A DNA stretch of 64,000 nucleotides from Gilliamella sp. ESL0441. GTDB lineage: Bacteria; Pseudomonadota; Gammaproteobacteria; Enterobacterales; Orbaceae. A program made the translations under genes and the position numbers. The stretch is from NCBI RefSeq assembly GCF_019469185.1, contig NZ_CP048264.1, positions 186,001-250,000 on the forward strand, read 5' to 3'. How positions within the stretch are numbered: position 1 is the stretch's first letter; the number at the start of each line of letters is the position of its first letter. A model generated the notes under the pieces. It did not search any database. It worked only from the letters and a program-made list of their open reading frames with translations, and was not told where the DNA came from. Of the stretch, positions 23,725 to 34,170 are shown in pieces.

Positions 23725-23800
23725 AGTATCCTGAAAACGGGCTTTTCAGTATGGTGAGTTTGTTAAACATTAACAATAAAGGAGTGCATAGTGGCCCGTA
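23725..23800 (+). ncRNA. Alpha operon leader pseudoknot (S4 target)
   Basis: CTGAAAA (23731-23737) and TTTTCAG (23743-23749) form a 7-bp hairpin whose loop region ACGGGC (23737-23742) is exactly complementary to GCCCGT (23794-23799). The second element spans codons 2-3 of rpsM, just after its GTG start. This is the pseudoknot through which S4 represses alpha-operon translation in E. coli. The GGAG ribosome-binding site lies between the two halves. Confidence 0.85.
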
Positions 23801-24147
23801 TAGCAGGCATTAACATTCCTGATCAGCAACATGCTGTAATTGCGTTACAAGCAATTTATGGTATCGGTAATACCCGCGCTAAGACAATTTGTGCTGAAGC
23901 AGGTATTCCTGAAAATGTTAAGATCAGAGAACTATCTGAAGATCAGATTGAGAAGTTACGTGAACAAGTCGCAAAATTTACCGTTGAAGGTGATTTACGT
24001 CGTGAAGTAACTATGAGTATCAAGCGTTTATTAGACCTTGGTTGTTATCGTGGCATGCGTCATCGTCGTGGACTTCCAGTCCGTGGTCAACGCACTAAGA
24101 CTAACGCTCGTACCCGTAAGGGACCGCGTAAGCCAATCAAGAAATAA
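23791..24147 (+). CDS. rpsM: 30S ribosomal protein S13
   Basis: 118-residue S13 of the 30S head, contacting L5 and P-site tRNA. It begins at a GTG, part of the S4-responsive leader, and starts [20 protein letters not shown]. The basic C-terminal tail is intact. First gene of the alpha operon. Confidence 0.98.
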   Translation: MARIAGINIPDQQHAVIALQAIYGIGNTRAKTICAEAGIPENVKIRELSEDQIEKLREQVAKFTVEGDLRREVTMSIKRLLDLGCYRGMRHRRGLPVRGQRTKTNARTRKGPRKPIKK

Positions 24148-24162
24148 TTGAGGTGATAATAA

Positions 24163-24552
<390 letters not shown>

Positions 24553-24578
24553 TTTTTTATTAAACATTGAATGTTTAG

Positions 24579-25217
<639 letters not shown>

Positions 25218-25242
25218 AGTTTAGCACTTAAGAGAGGACATA

Positions 25243-26232
25243 ATGCAGGGTTCTGTAACAGAGTTTTTAAAACCTCACCTAGTTGATGTTGTTCAATACA
25301 CTCAAACTCATGCGAAAGTGACTTTAGAGCCACTTGAGCGTGGTTTTGGTCATACTTTAGGTAATGCACTACGCCGCATTTTATTATCATCAATGCCTGG
25401 ATATGCAGTAACCGAAGTTGAAATTGACGGTGTTCTGCATGAGTACAGTACTAAAGAAGGCGTTCAAGAAGATGTACTTGATATTTTGCTTAATTTGAAA
25501 AAATTAGCAGTGCGTGTACATACTAAAGATGATGTTATGCTGACTTTAAATAAATCAGGAATTGGTGCGGTAACTGCATCTGATATCACTCATGATGGTG
25601 ATGTTGAAATTGTTAATCCTGATTTAGTGATTTGTCATCTTACTGATGCAAATGCTTCAATTAGTATGCGTATTCGTGTACAACGAGGACGTGGTTATGT
25701 CCCTGCTTCTGCTCGCGTTAAGTCAGAAGATGAAGAGCGACCAATTGGTCGTTTATTAGTTGATGCATGTTATAGTCCCGTTGAGCGTATCGCTTATTCT
25801 GTCGATGCAGCTCGTGTGGAACAACGTACTGATTTAGATAAATTAGTTATCGATATGGAAACTAATGGTACGATTGATCCTGAAGAGGCTATTCGTCGTG
25901 CTTCAACTATTTTGGCTGAACAACTTGAAGCTTTCGTTGATTTACGTGATGTACGTCAACCTGAAGTTAAAGAAAATAAACCGGAATTTGATCCGATTCT
26001 TCTACGTCCAGTAGATGATCTCGAATTAACTGTTCGGTCTGCTAATTGCTTAAAAGCAGAAGCAGTTCATTATATTGGTGATTTAGTACAACGTACGGAA
26101 GTTGAGCTACTTAAAACCCCTAATCTTGGTAAGAAATCACTTACTGAAATTAAGGATGTGCTCGCATCTCGTGGTTTGTCTTTAGGCATGCGTCTTGAGA
26201 ACTGGCCACCAGCAAGTATTGTTGAAGACTAA
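25243..26232 (+). CDS. rpoA: RNA polymerase alpha subunit
   Basis: The 329-residue alpha subunit has an N-terminal domain for dimerisation and beta/beta-prime assembly ([20 protein letters not shown]). A flexible linker leads to the C-terminal domain that binds UP elements and activators such as CRP, with [20 protein letters not shown]. Length equals E. coli RpoA. Confidence 0.98.
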   Translation: MQGSVTEFLKPHLVDVVQYTQTHAKVTLEPLERGFGHTLGNALRRILLSSMPGYAVTEVEIDGVLHEYSTKEGVQEDVLDILLNLKKLAVRVHTKDDVMLTLNKSGIGAVTASDITHDGDVEIVNPDLVICHLTDANASISMRIRVQRGRGYVPASARVKSEDEERPIGRLLVDACYSPVERIAYSVDAARVEQRTDLDKLVIDMETNGTIDPEEAIRRASTILAEQLEAFVDLRDVRQPEVKENKPEFDPILLRPVDDLELTVRSANCLKAEAVHYIGDLVQRTEVELLKTPNLGKKSLTEIKDVLASRGLSLGMRLENWPPASIVED

Positions 26233-26261
26233 AATAAAATTTATATAAGAAGGATAAAGTT

Positions 26262-26648
26262 ATGCGCCATCGTAAAAGTGGTCGTCAACTGAACCGAAAT
26301 AGCAGCCATCGTCAAGCAATGTTTCGTAACATGACTAGTTCACTTGTTGAACATGAAATCATCAAAACTACATTGCCTAAAGCAAAAGAGTTGCGTCGTG
26401 TTGTTGAACCGTTAATTACGCTAGCCAAAAGCGATAGCGTAGCTAATCGCCGTTTGGCTTTTGCTCGTATCCGTGATAAAGATACAGTGAAAAAATTATT
26501 TTCAGATCTTGGTCCACGTTTTGCTACTCGTCCAGGTGGTTATGTACGTATTTTAAAATGTGGTTTCCGTGACGGAGATAATGCTCCAATGGCTTATATT
26601 GAATTAGTTGATCGCCCTGCAGTAGAAGCAGAAGCAACAGCTGAATAA
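26262..26648 (+). CDS. rplQ: 50S ribosomal protein L17
   Basis: 128-residue L17, last gene of the alpha operon, near the exit tunnel. It starts [20 protein letters not shown]. An intrinsic terminator follows after 23 bases. Confidence 0.98.
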   Translation: MRHRKSGRQLNRNSSHRQAMFRNMTSSLVEHEIIKTTLPKAKELRRVVEPLITLAKSDSVANRRLAFARIRDKDTVKKLFSDLGPRFATRPGGYVRILKCGFRDGDNAPMAYIELVDRPAVEAEATAE

Positions 26649-26670
26649 GATTTTAAATCATTGTATACAA

Positions 26671-26696
26671 AAGCCGGCTATACGCCGGTTTTTTAT
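26671..26696 (+). terminator. Alpha operon intrinsic terminator
   Basis: A GC-rich stem (CCGGC pairing with GCCGG, extended by A-T pairs, 5-nt loop) is followed by a run of six T. This ends the r-protein gene block. Confidence 0.9.
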
Positions 26697-27031
26697 TGAT
26701 GATATCTATCACAGATCCTTTAACTTTGGTTTCCTTATCCTTAAGTTCATCGTATCTAAATCTACTATATTTCTATTCTTTTGATTGATTAAAAATTCAG
26801 CTTAGGTTGTTTTTAATAAACATATGGCATGAAAATCTATTGAGAGGGATTAGTTTAATTGAAATTTCAATGTTAATTTATTTTTAAGTAGATTTAGATA
26901 TCGATGTTTTTACAACTCTTCTGGATACTTCAAATGTTAATTTAAGAACATCTAATAAATAAGTATTAATAGTCTTTTAAAAATAGGCTACATTATTATT
27001 TCATCATTGAGATATCTGACTATAAACATAA
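26697..27031. other. Convergent intergenic region rplQ / slyX
   Basis: About 335 AT-rich bases after the alpha operon terminator and before the slyX stop. I see no ORF, RNA gene or repeated motif that I can defend. Confidence 0.5.
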
Positions 27032-27235
27032 TTAATAGTGTGGTGGTGGTGTTTCCTCAGATAAGTTAGCAATATTCGAAGTTTGAGTGGCTTGTAGTTT
27101 TTGTGATAATAGCATTAATTGTTCTTTTAGTTTACTGACATCGGCTTGAAGATTAGTTACAACTTGGTTTAATTCTTCAATGGTGATTTCTTGAAACGCA
27201 ACTTTGGTTTCTAATAATTCAATTTGTTGTCTCAT
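27032..27235 (-). CDS. slyX: SlyX family protein
   Basis: A 67-residue coiled-coil protein of unknown biochemical role. The central segment [15 protein letters not shown] and the C-terminal EETPPPHY tail are hallmarks of SlyX. Its name comes only from its position near slyD. Here radC lies between slyD and slyX on the same strand. Confidence 0.92.
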   Translation of the reverse strand: MRQQIELLETKVAFQEITIEELNQVVTNLQADVSKLKEQLMLLSQKLQATQTSNIANLSEETPPPHY

Positions 27236-27293
27236 ATCATTTTCACAGTTAGACTTTTTAAATATAAGTTTCTATTTTAAGTAAAATGAGCGA

Positions 27294-27965
27294 TTAAATC
27301 CATCCTCGTTCAGCAAACGAGACATATTCACCTTTACCAATTACAATATGATCAATAATGCGGATATCAATTAATTCACAAACTTGATCCAATCTGCGTG
27401 TTAAGTTTCGATCTGCTTGACTTGGTTCTGCTAAACCTGATGGATGATTATGTGCTAAAATTAAAGAGGCAGCATTATATTGTAATGCTTTTCTGGCTAC
27501 TTCTCTGGGATGAACTTCTACACAGTTATAAGTACCAATAAACATTTCTTCAGATGTAATGACGTGATTTTGATTGTCCAGAAAAATGACCATGAAGATT
27601 TCACGATCTTTATCTGCTAAGCGACTAGCTAAATAATGGTGAGTTAATGAAGGCGAAGTGAGATAATTTTCATTAGTCATTTTTACTTTTAAATATCGAT
27701 GAGATAATTCAACAACAGCTTTGAGCTGAGTATACTTAACCGTTCCTAATCCATGTTTTTTACAAAACTGCTCATGACTGGCATTCATCAAATGATAAAA
27801 CGAGCCAAATTCATTTAATAAATTTTGCGATAATTCTAAAACTGGTAATTTTCGGGTACCTGTACGTAAAAATAGCGCTAGTAATTCCGCATCACTTAGT
27901 GTTTCAACACCAAATTGTAAAAGTTTTTCTCTCGGCATTAGTTTGGGATATTCGGGCTGCATCAT
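27294..27965 (-). CDS. radC: RadC family JAMM-domain protein
   Basis: This 223-residue protein has an N-terminal helix-hairpin-helix-like region (about 1-100) and a C-terminal JAB/MPN metal-binding domain. The metal motif is His172-x-His174 with Asp185 in LAHNHPSGLAEPSQAD. A Glu in SEEMFIG is upstream. Despite its name, a role in DNA repair is not established, and the family may be metal-dependent hydrolases. In E. coli the relative YicR lies near rpmBG, so this location between slyD and slyX is different. Confidence 0.9.
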   Translation of the reverse strand: MMQPEYPKLMPREKLLQFGVETLSDAELLALFLRTGTRKLPVLELSQNLLNEFGSFYHLMNASHEQFCKKHGLGTVKYTQLKAVVELSHRYLKVKMTNENYLTSPSLTHHYLASRLADKDREIFMVIFLDNQNHVITSEEMFIGTYNCVEVHPREVARKALQYNAASLILAHNHPSGLAEPSQADRNLTRRLDQVCELIDIRIIDHIVIGKGEYVSFAERGWI

Positions 27966-28084
27966 ATTGATATTCCATGCATCAAAAAAATTAATTATTC
28001 TTAGAAAATTGAATTAATTGAATTGAAAATTGAGAAAACTGTGAATTGTTTCGCAAAAAAATGGATAATATTTCACATGATGAT

Positions 28085-28110
28085 AAAAAAGCGCTATAAA
28101 GCGCTTTTTT
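28085..28110 (-). terminator. slyD intrinsic terminator
   Basis: AAAAAAGCGC, a 6-nt loop and GCGCTTTTTT. Read on the minus strand it follows the slyD stop by 18 bases and ends in a T-run. The symmetric sequence could act in both directions. Confidence 0.85.
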
Positions 28111-28128
28111 GTAAATTAATATGATGAC

Positions 28129-28698
28129 TTAATGGCAACCGCAGCTACCATGACCGCCACCACAACAACCACTATCTTCTTCATCTTCATGATCGTGTCC
28201 GCCACAGCCACAACCACCATGCCCATGTTCGTGACCATGTTCACCATGGATATGTCCATGCGCAATTTCTTCTTCGGTTGCTTCACGAATAGCTAACACT
28301 TCAACATTAAATTTTAAATCTTGTCCCGCTAACATGTGATTTCCGTCAATTGTCACAGTATCCCCATCAATTGCGGTAATTTCAACGGGTAAAGCGCCAT
28401 GGTCGGTATCAGCAAAAAAGCGCATGCCAACTTCAAGTTCATCAACCCCGACAAATACATCACGTGGCACATTTTGCACCAGTGCATCATTAAAATCACC
28501 GTAAGCATTGATAAGTTCAACATCAAATTTATCACCAACTTGATGACCTTCTAGTGCATTTTCAAGCTCTTGTAATAAATTACCAGCGCCTTGTAAATAT
28601 TCTAGAGGTGCAACAGCTGTTGCTTCGTCAACCAAAACCCCGTCTTTAGTGCGAACTTGGTATGCCAAACTGACTACTGTGTTTTTTGCTATTTTCAT
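28129..28698 (-). CDS. slyD: FKBP-type prolyl isomerase and metallochaperone SlyD
   Basis: SlyD is a cytosolic prolyl isomerase with an insert-in-flap chaperone domain. It donates nickel for hydrogenase maturation in E. coli. The FKBP and IF domains span about 1-150 (VVSLAYQVRTKDGVLVDEAT at the start, FNVEVLAIREATEEE at the end). The metal-binding tail (about 155-189) is rich in His, Cys and Gly (HGGCGCGGHD; CCGGGHGSCGCH). The ATG at 28698 follows GGAG and matches the family start. An upstream in-frame start is not supported. The tail is slightly shorter than in E. coli. Confidence 0.96.
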   Translation of the reverse strand: MKIAKNTVVSLAYQVRTKDGVLVDEATAVAPLEYLQGAGNLLQELENALEGHQVGDKFDVELINAYGDFNDALVQNVPRDVFVGVDELEVGMRFFADTDHGALPVEITAIDGDTVTIDGNHMLAGQDLKFNVEVLAIREATEEEIAHGHIHGEHGHEHGHGGCGCGGHDHEDEEDSGCCGGGHGSCGCH

Positions 28699-29076
28699 TT
28701 TTTCTCCAACAAACTTGTATTGAGCAAACATCTTTAGATTTTAACGGAAAATGAAGGATAAGTATTCATAATTTTTATTTTCCCTGCACTATTTATCGAT
28801 ATGATTATTTGTGTACTCGCTTTTTAAGTTATGATGTTAGTTGGTCATATGATGTATGCATATTGTTAGTGTGAACAAGATAAAAACAATCGATAAAAAA
28901 TTCTTACAAGAAAGGCGTGGAACTTATGATATATCTGAATAGATTCAGAAATCAAAGGATGAAAATCAAATGAATGTATGGACTGCCCTTTTTAATCCTA
29001 AAAAATTAGAAAATAGACGAATAAAAAAAGCATCAATATCAATATTGATGCCTTTTTTATTTTTAAATAATACCTA
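28699..29076. other. Intergenic region slyD / fabI
   Basis: About 380 AT-rich bases hold the slyD promoter region (not resolved) and, at the right end, the fabI terminator. An open frame on the plus strand near 28970 runs into antisense fabI and looks spurious. Confidence 0.5.
29024..29057 (-). terminator. fabI intrinsic terminator (bidirectional-looking)
   Basis: A near-palindromic 10-bp stem (GCATCAATAT / ATATTGATGC, 29030-29051) is flanked by an A-run and a T-run. On the minus strand it lies about 25 bases after the fabI stop and ends in a T-run. Confidence 0.85.
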
Positions 29077-29865
29077 TTATTTAAGTTCTAACTCGTTCAT
29101 TGCAGCAATGCTAAATCCACCGTCAACATGTACAACTTCACCAGTAATGCCCGATGCTAAGTTTGAACATAAAAATGCCGCGGAATTACCCACGTCTTCA
29201 ATTGTAACTGTTCGACGAATTGGTGTAACCGATTCACAGTGTGATAACATTTTTCTGAAATCTTTAATGCCTGATGCTGCAAGGGTACGAATTGGACCAG
29301 CAGAGATAGCATTCACACGTATTCCTTCTGGCCCCATAGCATTTGCCATATAACGCACGTTTGCTTCTAGAGACGCTTTAGCAAGACCCATTACATTATA
29401 GTTAGGGATCGCTCTTTCAGCACCAAGATAAGAAAGGGTCACTAACGCTGAATTTGGATTCAACATCGAACGACATGCTTTAGCCATTGCAACAAAGCTA
29501 TAAGAACTAATGTCGTGAGCGATAGCAAAACCTTCACGAGTGACGGCATTAACATAGTCACCGTCTAATTGATCGCCAGGCGCAAAAGCAATAGCATGAA
29601 CAAAACCGTCAAATTTATCCCATGTTTTTGCTAGTTCTGTAAATAGGTTAGTAATACTATCATCGTGAGCAACATCACAAGGTAACACGATTTTAGAACC
29701 AAAGTCAGCCGCAAATTCTTCAACGCGTGCTTTTAATTTATCACTTTGATACGTGAATGCTAATTCTGCACCCTCACGATGCATTGCTTGTGCAATACCA
29801 TAAGCAATAGAACGATTACTTGCAACACCGGTAACGAGTATGCGTTTACCTGTTAAAAATCCCAT
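29077..29865 (-). CDS. fabI: Enoyl-ACP reductase (NADH)
   Basis: FabI performs the last reduction of each type II fatty-acid elongation cycle and is the triclosan target. The 262-residue length equals E. coli. The cofactor-binding motif is [15 protein letters not shown], and the active-site tyrosines and lysine lie in [20 protein letters not shown]. The ATG at 29865 follows GAGGAAAA and begins M-G-F-L-T-G-K-R. A longer frame upstream has no ribosome-binding site. It is divergent from tehB. Confidence 0.97.
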   Translation of the reverse strand: MGFLTGKRILVTGVASNRSIAYGIAQAMHREGAELAFTYQSDKLKARVEEFAADFGSKIVLPCDVAHDDSITNLFTELAKTWDKFDGFVHAIAFAPGDQLDGDYVNAVTREGFAIAHDISSYSFVAMAKACRSMLNPNSALVTLSYLGAERAIPNYNVMGLAKASLEANVRYMANAMGPEGIRVNAISAGPIRTLAASGIKDFRKMLSHCESVTPIRRTVTIEDVGNSAAFLCSNLASGITGEVVHVDGGFSIAAMNELELK

Positions 29866-29993
29866 AAAGTTTTCCTCTATTATTTTACTATACAGTCTAG
29901 GATGGTGAAGATTATATGTTGATAAAGTCAACTTCGCTACTATAAATTTACTTTTAATGATTTTGTTTTGGTTGCTGAGTTACCAACAAAACG

Positions 29994-30023
29994 TTGTTTA
30001 TCTCATCAATAATTGACTATAAT
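29994..30023 (+). promoter_or_regulatory. Candidate tehB promoter
   Basis: TTGTTT (29994-29999) and a perfect TATAAT (30018-30023), spacer 18. The -10 sits inside the IscR-like palindrome, and the transcript would start near 30030, about 30 bases before the proposed TTG start codon. Confidence 0.5.
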
Positions 30024-30033
30024 AGTCAACTAT
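30009..30033. promoter_or_regulatory. Near-perfect IscR type-1 site upstream of tehB
   Basis: This 25-mer matches 24 of 25 positions of the published IscR type-1 consensus, better than either site at iscR in this window. Its core is TTGACTATAATAGTCAA, and the arms extend to a 13-bp imperfect palindrome. It covers the -10 of the candidate tehB promoter. The sequence match is direct. IscR binding is inferred. Confidence 0.65.
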
Positions 30034-30059
30034 TGATTTATTTAACTCGTGATAAAATT

Positions 30060-30920
30060 TTGAAAAACCTAATTTGTTATAAAACATTACCTGTTTGGAA
30101 TGCTAAATCATTACCTCAATCATTTTGTGAAAAACATAATACGCAAGTTGGCACTTGGGCTAAGCTCAATATCCTAGTGGGCAGTATCGATTTTGAGATA
30201 TTAACTGAACAAGGGGAAATCATATCGCAACATCATTATGATGTTTCTCACCAGCCTCCCTTTATTTTGCCTCAGCAATGGCATCGTATCGCTCAGGTAT
30301 CTGAAAATTTACAATGCCAACTATCATTTCACTGTTTACCAGAAGACTATACTTTTAAAAAGTATCAAATGACCAAAACACATTCTGAAGTGCTAGCGGC
30401 AAGCAAAATTATCCCGTTAGGAAAGGTATTGGATTTAGGCTGTGGTTCGGGACGCAATTCGCTCTATTTACAGCTACTTGGTTTTGATGTGAATGCAGTT
30501 GATAAATCCGAATTAAGTATTGGTAATTTAAATCAAATCATCAATGATGAAAACCTAAAGCACATTAATGCAAAGGTATATGATATCAATCAAGCAAATT
30601 TAGAAGGTGAGTATGATTTTGTTCTTTCAACGGTTGTCATGATGTTTTTACAACCTGAAAAAATCCCTGAAATTATTGATAATATGCAAAAATTGACTAA
30701 ATCGGGTGGTTATAATCTTATTGTAAGCGCTATGTCTACTTCTGATTATCCTTGTTCTGTGGGGTTTTCATTTACGTTTAAAGAAAATGAATTGCGGAAA
30801 TATTATCAGGATTGGGAAATACTGAAATATAACGAAAATGTTGGAGAATTACATAAAACCGATAGTCAGGGTAATCGAATTAAATTGAGATTTGCGACTT
30901 TGCTAGCTAAAAAAAGGTAA
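30060..30920 (+). CDS. tehB: Tellurite-resistance SAM methyltransferase TehB (long form)
   Basis: This SAM-dependent methyltransferase detoxifies tellurite. The long form has an N-terminal TehB_N cupin-like domain (about 1-90, KNLICYKTLPVWNAKSLPQ, HNTQVGTWAKL) as in Haemophilus TehB. The methyltransferase domain has the SAM motif VLDLGCGSGRNSLYLQLLG. Homology begins at the TTG at 30060, giving 286 residues, the same as Haemophilus TehB. The longer TTG frame at 29994 would include the IscR-like operator and promoter, so I reject it. No strong ribosome-binding site is visible. No tehA is adjacent. Confidence 0.88.
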   Translation: MKNLICYKTLPVWNAKSLPQSFCEKHNTQVGTWAKLNILVGSIDFEILTEQGEIISQHHYDVSHQPPFILPQQWHRIAQVSENLQCQLSFHCLPEDYTFKKYQMTKTHSEVLAASKIIPLGKVLDLGCGSGRNSLYLQLLGFDVNAVDKSELSIGNLNQIINDENLKHINAKVYDINQANLEGEYDFVLSTVVMMFLQPEKIPEIIDNMQKLTKSGGYNLIVSAMSTSDYPCSVGFSFTFKENELRKYYQDWEILKYNENVGELHKTDSQGNRIKLRFATLLAKKR

Positions 30921-30922
30921 TC

Positions 30923-30953
30923 ATTACAGGATGATTCATCCTGTAATTTTTTA
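30923..30953. terminator. Terminator between convergent tehB and fmt
   Basis: ATTACAGGATG, a 3-nt loop and CATCCTGTAAT form an 11-bp stem. TTTTTT follows on the plus strand and a T-run follows on the minus strand, so it can serve both genes. Confidence 0.9.
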
Positions 30954-30963
30954 CATTGATTAA

Positions 30964-31944
30964 TTAGTTGGTACTTAGTTTTTCACCAACAACAAACCAA
31001 GCTTTGCGAGAGTTTAATAAATCTTGAGCTGACATCGGTTTTTTTCCGGCTGGTTGTAACAGTGTCATATTTAATGCACCATCGCTTGTTGCAATGCATA
31101 TCCCTTTTTTGTCTGCTTGTAAAATAGTACCGACTGGTTGATTGTGGTGAGTGGATATCACTTCTGCTTGCCATACTTTCACTGGTTCACCATTAACTTC
31201 AAAATAACTAACAGGCCAAGGATTGAAGGCGCGGACACAACGTTCAAGTTGCTGTGCCGATAAATTCCAATCAAGTTTAGCTTCTTGTTTAGATAATTTT
31301 TCAGCGTAAGTGACCTGTGATGGATCCTGTTTTTCAGGTTGGATTTTCCCTTCAGTAATGAGTGTTAAAGTATCAAGTAGTCCTTGTGGACCTAATTGCG
31401 CCAGTTTGTTATATAACGTTGCACTTGTATCAGAAGGTTCAATTGGACAGGTAAGTTTATATAACATATCACCCGTATCAAGCCCAGCATTCATTTGCAT
31501 AATTGTGATACCGGTTAAAGTATCTCCAGCCCAACAAGCGCGTTGAATAGGAGCTGCGCCTCGCCATCTTGGTAGTAATGAACCATGCACATTTAAACAA
31601 CCTAGTTTAGGCATATCAAGCACAGCTTGCGGTAAAATAAGACCATATGCCACCACAATCATAATGTCGGCATTTAGCTCCGCAATGATTTTTTGGTTTT
31701 CTTCTGTTTTGAGCGTTGCCGGTTGATAAACAGGGAGATGATTTTCAATCGCTAATTGTTTAACCGGACTTGCGGTTAATTTATTACCACGTCCGGCAGG
31801 GCGATCGGGCTGAGTAAAAACTGCAATAACATTATGTTTAGCATCAATTAATGCTTTTAAATGGGTTGCTGCAAAGTCAGGAGTACCAGCAAAAATAATA
31901 TTTAATGGCTTGGCTGTTTGTGGCATATGTCTATAATCCATCAT
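30964..31944 (-). CDS. fmt: Methionyl-tRNA formyltransferase
   Basis: Fmt formylates initiator Met-tRNA using 10-formyl-THF. The formyl-THF and active-site regions are visible: [18 protein letters not shown] at the start, [11 protein letters not shown], and [19 protein letters not shown] with the catalytic Asn-His pair. A C-terminal tRNA-binding domain extends from about 205. The exact start is unsure: tandem ATGs at 31944/31941 or ATG 31926 ([12 protein letters not shown]) are all possible, and the last gives the length nearest E. coli. The usual partner def is not adjacent here. Confidence 0.95.
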   Translation of the reverse strand: MMDYRHMPQTAKPLNIIFAGTPDFAATHLKALIDAKHNVIAVFTQPDRPAGRGNKLTASPVKQLAIENHLPVYQPATLKTEENQKIIAELNADIMIVVAYGLILPQAVLDMPKLGCLNVHGSLLPRWRGAAPIQRACWAGDTLTGITIMQMNAGLDTGDMLYKLTCPIEPSDTSATLYNKLAQLGPQGLLDTLTLITEGKIQPEKQDPSQVTYAEKLSKQEAKLDWNLSAQQLERCVRAFNPWPVSYFEVNGEPVKVWQAEVISTHHNQPVGTILQADKKGICIATSDGALNMTLLQPAGKKPMSAQDLLNSRKAWFVVGEKLSTN

Positions 31945-32041
31945 CAAAAAACTCGGATAATTATAACTTAATTTTCATTAAGAATCTTTAATCAAAAAGA
32001 ATCGATATGTTGGTTTTATCAAACTGATGATGAATTAATAG

Positions 32042-33949
32042 TTAAAAAGGGAAAAATATTGGTACTAATGCAATATTCACCGCCATAACGAGAAACGTTA
32101 AAGGTACACCGACTTTTACAAAGTCACTAAAGCTGTAACCACCTGGCGCAACGACCATGGTTTTTACCGGCGAAGAGACCGGCGTGATAAAGGAAGCAGA
32201 GGTCGCTATAGCCACAGTCATTGCAAACGGATAAGGTGAATAACCAAATTTTATTGCCAGATCAATTGCAATAGGGGCAATGAGTATTGCTGTAGCCGTA
32301 TTAGAAATAAAGAGACCAACAGTTGAACATAATAAGAAAATGAAGGTCAGCACCATATACGGACTGAAAGAACGTAAATGAATTTCTAACCATGCCGATA
32401 TGAGCGAAATGCCGCCGGTTTTATTCAGTGCTAAAGCAAACGGCATCATACCGATGATCAAAATGAGTGTTGGCCAGTGTATCGATTTATAAGCACTATT
32501 CATGTCGATGCAGCGTGTTGCTCCCATTAAAAGACAAGCTATTAGGGCAGCTACGACATTAGGAACAAGCCCCGTTACCATCAATATAATCATAATAGCT
32601 AAATTAATTAATGCTGCAAATGCTTGAGAACTTGCAGGTGCAACATCATCAATATCCGACGGATAATCCAAAACAACAAAATCATTGGTACGAGTTTGTA
32701 ATTTTTGAATCGATCCCCAATCCCCACATACTAGTAAGGTATCACTCATTTCTAAACGTTCTTGGAATAAGTTATTGGTATCAACAGGGGCATGATTACG
32801 CCAAATTCCAATTACGGTTAAAAAGTATTTTTCTCTAAAATCGATTTCATTGAGTGTTTTGCCACAAAGTGACGATTCAGGTAATAGCGCCACTTCTGCC
32901 ATGCCAACTTCTTTCACTTGTTCCGAAAAATATTCACCCCGTAAAACTTTAGGTTCAAGATTATTGGTCGATAAAAATGTTCGATAATCGGCTTCGGAGT
33001 GGGACATATCTAATAATAAAATATCGTTTTCCCGAAATTCTGTTGCCCCGTTAACGGGGATTAACACTTTTTGAAATTTGCGCCAACGTTCAATACCAAT
33101 AACATTGACACCGTGTTCACTTCGTAAATGTAGACCATCAATCGTACGACCAACAAAAGGCGAGCCTGGTAATATTTGTGCACGATGTGCCCGACCAATT
33201 AATTTATAGTCTCTGATTAAATCTGTGATTTTTCTTCTTTGTGGCTGGGTATTTGTCGGAGAAACTTGTTGAGCTGTTAACAACCAATTGCGCGTTAATA
33301 TACAATAAATGACGCCAACAACAAGCACACCTAACCCAATAGGAGTGATAGAGAAAAAACCGAATTCGGTTAAATTTGCTCGATTTAACTCACTATTAAC
33401 CACCAGATTAGGTGCGGTTGCAACCAATGTCATCATGCCACTAATTAAAGCGGCAATACACAGAGGCATCATTAATTTTTTAACATGAATACCCGTATGA
33501 TTGGCAATACTGATGGCAACAGGAATAAAGATAGCGACAACGCCTGTAGAACTCATTATTGAACCCAGTAACGCCACACCGAGCATAATACAGGTAATAA
33601 TTCGAACATCATTTTTTCCGGATACCTTAAGAATATATTCGCTCATTTTGAACGAAATGCCAGTACGGACTAAACTTTCACCAATGATAAACAATAATGC
33701 AATTAAAATGATATTAGGATCGCTAAACCCCGAAAACGCTTCAGCAGGCGTTAAAATACCCGTGACTGAAATAGCTGTAATGGTTAGCAGTGCAATAATA
33801 TCCATTCTTAATTTGCTGAATGAAAACATTAAAATTGCAATCAATAGCAATAAACAAACAGTAATAAGCGGATAATATTCGATAAAGTAATGAGGCAAAA
33901 ATGCAGTTAAAGAGGTTAATAAATTTTGCCCGGATGACAAATTTTCCAC
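32042..33949 (-). CDS. SLC13/DASS-type transporter with two TrkA-C domains
   Basis: A 635-residue inner-membrane protein. The N-terminal half (about 25-225) has membrane helices with FSGFSDPNIILIALLFIIGE and the STGVVA signature. Two TrkA-C (RCK_C) regulatory domains follow at about 245-420 (G-R-T-I-D-G-L-H-L-R and G-K-T-L-N-E-I-D-F). The C-terminal half has more helices with a second signature (SNTATAILIAPIA; ITPVSSPVKTMVVAPGGYSF). This layout fits anion or dicarboxylate/sulfate transporters of the YfbS/SAC1 kind. The substrate cannot be read from sequence. It is divergent from poxB. Confidence 0.85.
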   Translation of the reverse strand: MENLSSGQNLLTSLTAFLPHYFIEYYPLITVCLLLLIAILMFSFSKLRMDIIALLTITAISVTGILTPAEAFSGFSDPNIILIALLFIIGESLVRTGISFKMSEYILKVSGKNDVRIITCIMLGVALLGSIMSSTGVVAIFIPVAISIANHTGIHVKKLMMPLCIAALISGMMTLVATAPNLVVNSELNRANLTEFGFFSITPIGLGVLVVGVIYCILTRNWLLTAQQVSPTNTQPQRRKITDLIRDYKLIGRAHRAQILPGSPFVGRTIDGLHLRSEHGVNVIGIERWRKFQKVLIPVNGATEFRENDILLLDMSHSEADYRTFLSTNNLEPKVLRGEYFSEQVKEVGMAEVALLPESSLCGKTLNEIDFREKYFLTVIGIWRNHAPVDTNNLFQERLEMSDTLLVCGDWGSIQKLQTRTNDFVVLDYPSDIDDVAPASSQAFAALINLAIMIILMVTGLVPNVVAALIACLLMGATRCIDMNSAYKSIHWPTLILIIGMMPFALALNKTGGISLISAWLEIHLRSFSPYMVLTFIFLLCSTVGLFISNTATAILIAPIAIDLAIKFGYSPYPFAMTVAIATSASFITPVSSPVKTMVVAPGGYSFSDFVKVGVPLTFLVMAVNIALVPIFFPF

Positions 33950-34170
33950 AAAAAGTCACTCTATGAGAACGATTGGATTTTAACCATAATACCTTGATTT
34001 ATTGTAATAGGGAATATTTTCCAAAAAAGTTTATTCTCAAAAAAATTAACGAATATTACATTTTTAACATTTTTTGCTTTTTTTTTCATAACCTATTCGC
34101 TTTATTAAAACTTAGGTGTAATTTAGTTAACTTAGATTATTTAATCTGTTAATTGTGTCTAGGAGACAGT

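Noticed and set aside
28970-29353. Open frame of 127 codons on the plus strand
   Set aside because: It is largely antisense to fabI, has no ribosome-binding site, and runs through the fabI terminator. It shows no family features.
29866-29931. Longer fabI start
   Set aside because: FabI homology and the GAGGAAAA ribosome-binding site fix the start at 29865.
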